From Comamonadaceae bacterium (lineage in GTDB: Bacteria; Pseudomonadota; Gammaproteobacteria; Burkholderiales; Burkholderiaceae_C): a stretch of DNA of 36,218 nucleotides. Location of the stretch: the NCBI GenBank assembly GCA_947373605.1, contig CANBYM010000023.1:1-36218 (forward strand), in the 5' to 3' direction. The notes under the pieces were generated by a model that was not told the DNA's origin, made no database searches, and worked only from the letters and a program-made list of their open reading frames with translations. Shown here in pieces: positions 32,019-36,218 of this stretch. The translations under genes were made by a program, and so were the position numbers. Each line of letters begins with the position of its first letter. Positions within the stretch are counted from its first letter, which is position 1.

Positions 32019-32975
32019 TTGGAACTGCGTGAAATTGACTTAAACCTGCTGGTAGTCTTCAACCAGATGCTGCTGGATCGCAGCGTATCCACCTCGGCTG
32101 AGAAACTGGGGTTAACGCAGCCTGCGGTCAGCAATGCACTTAAGCGCCTGCGCGCGGCGTTGAAAGACGAATTGTTTTTACGAACCTCGCGCGGAATGGA
32201 ACCCACGCCTTATGCCCTGCACTTAGCAGAGCCTGTGATTTACGCGCTCAACGCATTACAGTCCGCGCTCACCACACGCGATACTTTTGACCCACTCACC
32301 AGCACGCGCAGTTTCCAGTTGGCAATGACCGATATTGGAGAGATGTACTTTATGCCGCCCCTGATGGTTGCCCTGTCCAAGGTGGCGCCGAATGTGCGGA
32401 TAAACACGGTCCGCCCAAACGCCGGGAACCTCAAGGAGGATATGGAGTCCGGCACCGTTGACCTGGCGCTGGGCCTGTTACCCAACTTGCAAACGGGTTT
32501 CTTCCAGAGACGCTTGTTTCGCCACAAGTATGTGTGCGTCTTTCGAAACGGTCACCCGTCTGCCAGATCACCAATGACGCTCAATCAATTTACCGAGTTG
32601 GACCATGTAGGTGTGGTAGCTGCCAACACGGGACATAGCGAGATTGATGGACTACTGCAGCGCGCCGGCATCAAACGCAAAATGCGGCTCATGCTCCCAC
32701 ACTTCATAGCAGTGGGTCATGTATTGCAGACGACAGATCTCATCGCCACGCTGCCGGAACGGTTTGCGCAAAGGTGCGAAGTCCCTTTTGGACTCGTCAC
32801 TTCGCCGCACCCGGCACGGCTGCCCGACATTGTCATCAATCTGTTTTGGCATGCGAAGTTCAACAGAGACCTTGCTAATATGTGGCTCAGGCAGCTTTTT
32901 GTAGAACTTTTTGCCGATAGTGATGGTGACAAACCACCTCCACGAAATACACGAAGCAAATCAATTTCAAATTAA
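32019..32975 (+). CDS. nagR: NahR/NagR-like LysR-type activator
   Basis: About 318 aa from the TTG at 32019, where the protein reads ELREIDLNLLVVFNQMLLDRSVS as NahR does. GGGG lies 6 nt upstream of this TTG, and the track start at 32007 is another TTG that adds four residues. The HTH is seen in AEKLGLTQPAVSNALKRLRAAL. The effector domain keeps NahR-type stretches such as AMTDIGEMYFMP, TVDLALGLLPNLQTGFFQRRLF and a C-terminal NLFWHAKFNRDLANMWLRQL. NahR/NagR respond to salicylate and activate nah/nag operons. Divergent from nagAa with a matching box, it is the probable activator of that operon. Confidence 0.92.
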   Translation: MELREIDLNLLVVFNQMLLDRSVSTSAEKLGLTQPAVSNALKRLRAALKDELFLRTSRGMEPTPYALHLAEPVIYALNALQSALTTRDTFDPLTSTRSFQLAMTDIGEMYFMPPLMVALSKVAPNVRINTVRPNAGNLKEDMESGTVDLALGLLPNLQTGFFQRRLFRHKYVCVFRNGHPSARSPMTLNQFTELDHVGVVAANTGHSEIDGLLQRAGIKRKMRLMLPHFIAVGHVLQTTDLIATLPERFAQRCEVPFGLVTSPHPARLPDIVINLFWHAKFNRDLANMWLRQLFVELFADSDGDKPPPRNTRSKSISN

Positions 32976-33060
32976 TTCAATGTCGCTTGAAGCCCAAAAA
33001 ATGGAATTTCGTATTGCCGCAACTGCATTCTTATTCTAAGCTTGCCTAGTAAGCGATAGT

Positions 33061-33426
33061 CTAAGTACAGAGCTTGTTTGCTGCACTTACAAGTTGTTCG
33101 GGCTTAAATGGCTTGACCATCCAAGCAGTGGCACCGGCCTCTTTGCCTTTCAACTTGGCGGCTTCCTGCGACTCAGTGGTGAGCATCAAAATTGGCAGAA
33201 ATTTGTAGAGACGCAACGATTTAACTGCTTTTACAAATTCGATTCCGCCCATGACTGGCATGTTGACATCACAAATGGCCATATTGACTTCGCGCCCATC
33301 GAGCAATGCCAAGGCTGCCCGCCCATCTTCTGCTTCGATAACATTGAACCGAGCCTTCTGAAGCACCAACTTTGCAGCCAATCGAGAGCTTTTGGAGTCA
33401 TCAATTACTAGTATTGTTTTAATCAC
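33061..33426 (-). CDS. CheY-like stand-alone response-regulator receiver
   Basis: 121 aa, a single receiver domain. Acidic pocket Asp9/Asp10 (LVIDDSK), phospho-acceptor Asp53 (ICDVNMPVMGG), Thr83/Thr84 (MLTTES) and Lys105 (VKPF) are all present, so it should be phosphorylatable. No output domain is attached, so it works by protein contact, as CheY or a phosphorelay shuttle does. It is divergent from a PAS-PAS-GGDEF gene (380-bp gap) and convergent with nagR. No cognate kinase is in the window. Confidence 0.92.
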   Translation of the reverse strand: MIKTILVIDDSKSSRLAAKLVLQKARFNVIEAEDGRAALALLDGREVNMAICDVNMPVMGGIEFVKAVKSLRLYKFLPILMLTTESQEAAKLKGKEAGATAWMVKPFKPEQLVSAANKLCT

Positions 33427-33808
33427 GTTGACCTTTAGATTATTGGACTAGATGCATATGGCAGCAGTCGAGTTAGAGGCATTTTGCTTGTCAAATTGCA
33501 TAAGCAGCAAAAATCACTTGTTTATCAAATCATTTTGACTACTGTCATGGTACACACAAACACACTCATTAGTACGTGTTGCTTTAATTCAAACGCGTTT
33601 CTTCAAGGAGGATTTTTAGTTCAACGTCTCTCAAAGTTCAAACTGAGCTCGGCGCAACAGGTCTGGCTTTGAACGCCTCCTTCCGTCCAATAGAAGTGAA
33701 ATGATTTTCTAGGCAAGTGCAACATACTGCCAATGCGCTTCCATCCTGTAGACGATAATTCGAGGAGGTAAATTTTGATAAAAACGAAACTAATTTAAGT
33801 GAATTTGA
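33427..33808. other. AT-rich intergenic region upstream of the diguanylate cyclase gene
   Basis: No convincing gene: the 62-aa track ORF has no protein-like character. The region holds the divergent promoters of the cheY-like and GGDEF genes, although I could not single out clear hexamers. It contains two very strong Shine-Dalgarno-like stretches without a normal gene behind them: AAGGAGGA near 33604 and GAGGAGGT at 33762-33769. I see no GEMM-type c-di-GMP riboswitch. Confidence 0.4.
33775..33798 (+). other. Possible 7-codon leader ORF before the GGDEF gene
   Basis: GGAGGT is followed after 6 nt by TTG and then six sense codons (MIKTKLI) before TAA at 33796-33798. The diguanylate cyclase ATG is 10 nt beyond that stop and has no good ribosome site of its own. 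Coupled re-initiation is possible. This is speculative because the leader starts with TTG. Confidence 0.2.
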
Positions 33809-35089
33809 ATGGCAGATTTTTCTGGAGAGTCGGTGATCTCCACGATACTAGACTCAACCCCCGACGGCATAGCTCTATTCAATCTGTCCAAGAGGGTGGT
33901 CTATGCCAACAGCAAGTTCTGTGGCCTGTGGAAGTTGGAGGCTTCCCGAGTCATAGGAATGCCTCAAGCGGAACTGCACAAGCATAAGCTGGCAATGCTT
34001 TTGGAGCCCGAACAAGATGCCAGTTCACTTTCTGCCTCAACAGGGCAAAACTTAAGTGAAGAGACAAATTACATACGCCTAAAAAGTGGCTTGTGGTTTG
34101 AACGATTGGTTTACGACCACATCGTGGATGGAGAATGTCTGGGGCACGTAGTTCAGTGGCGTGATGTGACCAAGCGGCATAGTGCATTGGTATTACTCAA
34201 AACTGAGCGCGACTTGTTACACGCCATGATGGACAGCGTTCCAGACCAAATCTACTTTAAAAATACCGAAAGTCGGTTTACGCGGGTAAATAAGGCGCTT
34301 GCTGTCCGCTATGGACTGACCGACACCAATGATGCAATTGGGAAATCTGATGCTGATTTCTATGGCGCCGGCCATGCGGAGCAAACCCGCAAAGAAGAGC
34401 TTGAAATCATGACCACGCTAACCCCCCAGCTTAACCAAATTCACCATGAAGTCTGGGCTGACGGGCGCGATGCGTGGAATGTATCAACAAAAATGCCACT
34501 TGTTGGACCAAAGGGCGAAGTCTTGGGCGTCTACGGTATTGCACATGACATAACGGAGCAAAAGCGAGCTGAGTCGATGTACTGGCAGCAGGCCAACTTT
34601 GACTTACTAACGAATTTGCCAAATCGCAGAATGATGCAAGAGCGCTGGAAGCATGCGGTGCACGTTCACGAGCGAAGCGGTAAGTTAATTGCGATGATTT
34701 TGATTGACCTTGATAAATTTAAAGAGGTGAATGACACTAGAGGACATGCTGTCGGCGATCTACTTTTAGTGGAGGCATCACAACGGATGGCCCGATCTAT
34801 AAGAGCAACAGACAGTCTTGTGCGGTTGGGTGGTGATGAGTTTGCCGTCATCATTAATGACATTTCCGATTCGCAATCAGTAGAACTTATTGCAAACAAA
34901 ATTCTGGCAAGCTTAAGCACCCCATTTGTACTATCGGGCAAGGAAGTCTTAATCTCCGGTAGCCTCGGCGTGAGTTTGTTTCCAAACGATGGCGAAGAAA
35001 TTGAACATTTATTGCGGTACGCCGACAGCGCGATGTACAGAGTCAAAGCTAATGGCGGTAACGGAATCGCTTTCTATCAACTGGAATGA
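33809..35089 (+). CDS. Diguanylate cyclase with two PAS domains (PAS-PAS-GGDEF)
   Basis: 426 aa. A first PAS domain (about 5-115) is followed by a second PAS with its closing GVYGIAHDITEQKRAE (about 130-250) and a GGDEF domain (about 262-424). The active site is RLGGDEFAV (GGDEF at 341-345). The inhibitory I-site RATD at 332-335 stands five residues before it, so c-di-GMP product inhibition is expected. NFDLLTNLPNRRMM and LIDLDKFKEVNDTRGH are standard. No signal peptide or membrane segment is visible, so it is cytoplasmic. An in-frame stop immediately precedes the ATG at 33809, which fixes the start. A CZB-like gene follows 210 bp downstream. Confidence 0.93.
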   Translation: MADFSGESVISTILDSTPDGIALFNLSKRVVYANSKFCGLWKLEASRVIGMPQAELHKHKLAMLLEPEQDASSLSASTGQNLSEETNYIRLKSGLWFERLVYDHIVDGECLGHVVQWRDVTKRHSALVLLKTERDLLHAMMDSVPDQIYFKNTESRFTRVNKALAVRYGLTDTNDAIGKSDADFYGAGHAEQTRKEELEIMTTLTPQLNQIHHEVWADGRDAWNVSTKMPLVGPKGEVLGVYGIAHDITEQKRAESMYWQQANFDLLTNLPNRRMMQERWKHAVHVHERSGKLIAMILIDLDKFKEVNDTRGHAVGDLLLVEASQRMARSIRATDSLVRLGGDEFAVIINDISDSQSVELIANKILASLSTPFVLSGKEVLISGSLGVSLFPNDGEEIEHLLRYADSAMYRVKANGGNGIAFYQLE

Positions 35090-35119
35090 CAGGTGCATGC
35101 ATCAGTTAAGTACTCGATC

Positions 35120-35139
35120 TGACCTGACCTGACCTGACC
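35120..35139 (+). repeat. Short tandem repeat (TGACC)x4
   Basis: Four perfect copies of TGACC lie in the gap after the diguanylate cyclase gene. A partial inverted copy (GTCAGGTCA) occurs about 50 bp downstream. Period 5 is compatible with slipped-strand variation; no coding role, since it is intergenic. Confidence 0.7.
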
Positions 35140-35308
35140 GGTGAATTTTGACCAGACAGTCAAGTTGAGATTGGTCCGAAGAAACCCGTCAGGTCAATCG
35201 CACACTAATGAATACATTTTGTAAAGAAAATGGACGCATAAAGCACTAATTAACAGACTCAAGCAAAACAGCTAAAGCAATTGAAATTGCGATTAGGGAG
35301 TGCGTGTT

Positions 35309-35704
35309 TTGGAAACAGTAATAACTTTAGAAAATTTTTATAGTGAACATTTGTTATGCAAATCACAGCTTCTTTCAGACGTTCAAAAAAATACAAATCT
35401 CTGCGCTTCCACAGTTTTAAAAAACCACAAATGCAACTTGGTAAATTGGCTTATTGGTGAGGGTGAAAGGACTTACGGTAATTACGGTGAATACCGAAGA
35501 CTTTTAGCGAAGCATCAGGAGTTTTATGCAATCGCAGCAATACTTGCCGACATAGCTGAAAAAAAGAGATTTGGTGGTGTTCATGAAGAGCTTTTATCTA
35601 GCCAATACTTCAATAAAACTTCAATGGAAGTTGGCGTGGCTGCTAATGAGTTAAAGGCTGCGGTAGAGCGCACACGCAAACTAAATTCAAAAGTCGGTAT
35701 TTAA
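35309..35704 (+). CDS. Stand-alone CZB-like (chemoreceptor zinc-binding) domain protein
   Basis: 131 aa from TTG 35309, which has AGGGAG at proper spacing; the track start GTG 35300 overlaps that Shine-Dalgarno. The fold signature of CZB domains is visible: EHLLCKSQL near the start, HKCNLVNWLIGEGERTYGNYGEYRRL in the middle, then LAKHQEFYAIAA. In track-ORF numbering the zinc ligands would be His17, Cys45 and His72, with the 27-residue Cys-His spacing of DgcZ. The fourth ligand, normally His in HxxFH, is Tyr76. CZB domains regulate chemoreceptors and diguanylate cyclases through zinc. Adjacent to a GGDEF gene, it could act on that enzyme in trans (inference). The gene is AT-rich. Confidence 0.65.
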   Translation: METVITLENFYSEHLLCKSQLLSDVQKNTNLCASTVLKNHKCNLVNWLIGEGERTYGNYGEYRRLLAKHQEFYAIAAILADIAEKKRFGGVHEELLSSQYFNKTSMEVGVAANELKAAVERTRKLNSKVGI

Positions 35705-35812
35705 TCCCTGAATTGATCCGAAGCTAACCCAGCCCTAACCCGCTGTGTTTCTTTTTGTCTGATTAACTTGCGACTGATGCCTGCAACGGTTTGTCTACGT
35801 TTCGTGTACACC

Positions 35813-35832
35813 CGTTCAACGCACGTTGAACG
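35813..35832. repeat. 20-bp palindrome, candidate operator
   Basis: CGTTCAACGCACGTTGAACG has perfect 9-bp arms around CA. It is in non-coding DNA between the CZB-like gene and the terminator. The short spacer and symmetry suggest a dimeric regulator site rather than a hairpin, though no gene start is near. Confidence 0.45.
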
Positions 35833-35969
35833 ACTGTTGCAATTGCATGCGGTTGCAGTGCTCGTTCGCAGCAGACCGATAAAAAACCGTACACCTAAAG
35901 GCCAATTGTCCGTATTTTTTCCGTACAACCAAGATATAAGCGCAATCAATCAACAATCGGAAAATAAAA

Positions 35970-35998
35970 AGCCTTCTAAATCAATGACTTAGAAGGCT
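35970..35998 (-). terminator. Rho-independent terminator of the right-edge gene
   Basis: AGCCTTCTAA and TTAGAAGGCT form a perfect 10-bp stem with a 9-nt loop. Read on the minus strand it is followed by TTTTATTTT. It lies 70 bp past the stop of the partial gene at 36068 and should end that transcript. Confidence 0.8.
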
Positions 35999-36067
35999 TG
36001 CCTGGTGGGCGATGCAAGGTATGCGTCCGGCTAAGTCACCTTGACTTCGGTGTTGCAGCAACTGGAT

Positions 36068-36218
36068 TTATTCAGCTTCTATGAGCCATCTGCGAATGTC
36101 GCGATTGGCTGAGTTGACGTCAAACCCCATTGGGTCGAACGGACCACCGCACCATCTGCGCATTGCATCGTGCTCTTCATGCGAGGGGTCCCGAACGGCC
36201 TGAAGAAACTCTTCGTAG
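36068..36218 (-). CDS. C-terminal end of a plasmid pRiA4b ORF-3-like protein (partial)
   Basis: Only the last 49 codons are in the window; the gene runs off the right edge and is not in the ORF track. The frame reads YEEFLQAVRDPSHEEHDAMR, then RWCGGPFDPMGFDVNSANRDIRRWL and a TAA at 36068-36070. The pattern DP-H-E------W-GG-FDP--FD---N is the usual ending of pRiA4b ORF-3 / IS1096 TnpR-passenger-like proteins. That family occurs on plasmids, transposons and chromosomes and has no settled function. A terminator follows at 35970-35998. Confidence 0.7.
   Translation of the reverse strand, partial: YEEFLQAVRDPSHEEHDAMRRWCGGPFDPMGFDVNSANRDIRRWLIEAE

Larger units (their letters stand above)
35705..36067. 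other. Gene-free stretch with palindrome and terminator
   Basis: Track ORFs on both strands here look like non-coding shadows: odd composition, mutual overlap and no ribosome sites. The only structures I can support are the 20-bp palindrome at 35813-35832 and the minus-strand terminator at 35970-35998. No tRNA, attachment core or insertion-sequence end was recognised. Confidence 0.5.

Noticed and set aside
33427-33808. c-di-GMP riboswitch upstream of the GGDEF gene
   Set aside because: No GEMM-type conserved core was found. Only weak inverted repeats (GTTCAAA/TTTGAAC) with a long loop are present.
35701-35992. Two overlapping ORFs (82 aa minus, 74 aa plus) in the right intergenic region
   Set aside because: They overlap each other on opposite strands, have unlikely composition and no ribosome sites; the plus-strand one also runs into the terminator stem.
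1-36218. CRISPR array, tRNA/rRNA genes, complete insertion sequence or prophage
   Set aside because: No regularly spaced repeats, no tRNA-like cloverleaf sequence and no transposase or integrase frame was recognised by eye. A tRNAscan or IS search would be needed to exclude small ones.

Overview
The window looks like a chromosomal segment from a betaproteobacterium of the order Burkholderiales, probably Comamonadaceae-like (Rhodoferax/Polaromonas type). This is inferred from the NagR/NagAaGHAb-type salicylate 5-hydroxylase set, the Liv-type transporter genes and the general gene style. No rRNA, tRNA or CRISPR array was seen. Most of the window is GC-rich; from about 33 kb to the end it is visibly richer in A and T.

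Left flank (1-6650). Ordinary housekeeping and accessory genes: NADH pyrophosphatase nudC, a SOUL haem-binding protein, a Lys/Ala-rich exported protein with a strong terminator, a small hypothetical protein and an MFS exporter. Next comes a decayed patch (3965-4782) with a nonsense-mutated, N-terminally truncated beta-CASP nuclease and a scrap of an amino-acid ABC ATPase. A SWIB-domain protein, a Crp/Fnr regulator and a BLUF blue-light sensor follow.

Catabolic supercluster (6652-32975). It has three modules. (a) An IclR gene is divergent from aroE-like + flavoprotein genes (minus strand) and runs co-directionally into a flavoprotein-NIPSNAP reading frame and a TIM-barrel enzyme (plus strand). 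The intergenic region carries two palindromes that resemble IclR operators. (b) A long minus-strand operon reads from 25279 to 13368: SDR, flavoprotein, NIPSNAP, livHMGF, substrate-binding protein, SDR, TIM-barrel enzyme, a possible 22-aa ORF, acyl-CoA dehydrogenase and CoA-transferase. A divergent PobR-like AraC regulator sits beside it. (c) A nag-type operon reads from 31900 to 26328: nagAa, nagG, nagH, nagAb, nagI, nagK, nagL. It is divergent from a NahR/NagR-like LysR gene and has a NahR-type box between them. Module c should turn salicylate into gentisate and then into pyruvate and fumarate. No naphthalene dioxygenase or other classical salicylate-producing genes are present. Instead modules a and b hold enzymes suited to oxidising, desaturating and dehydrating a saturated or partly saturated six-membered ring: three ketosteroid-dehydrogenase-like flavoproteins, a shikimate-dehydrogenase-like enzyme, SDRs, two dehydroshikimate-dehydratase-fold proteins, an acyl-CoA dehydrogenase and a CoA-transferase, plus an ABC importer. 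My main hypothesis is an undescribed route that aromatises an alicyclic or hydroaromatic acid to a hydroxybenzoate and drains it through gentisate.

Right flank (32976-36218). Signalling genes: a CheY-like receiver, a PAS-PAS-GGDEF diguanylate cyclase and a stand-alone CZB-like zinc-sensor domain with one ligand changed. They are followed by a gene-free stretch with a 20-bp palindrome and a minus-strand terminator, and then the C-terminal end of a pRiA4b ORF-3-like gene running off the window.
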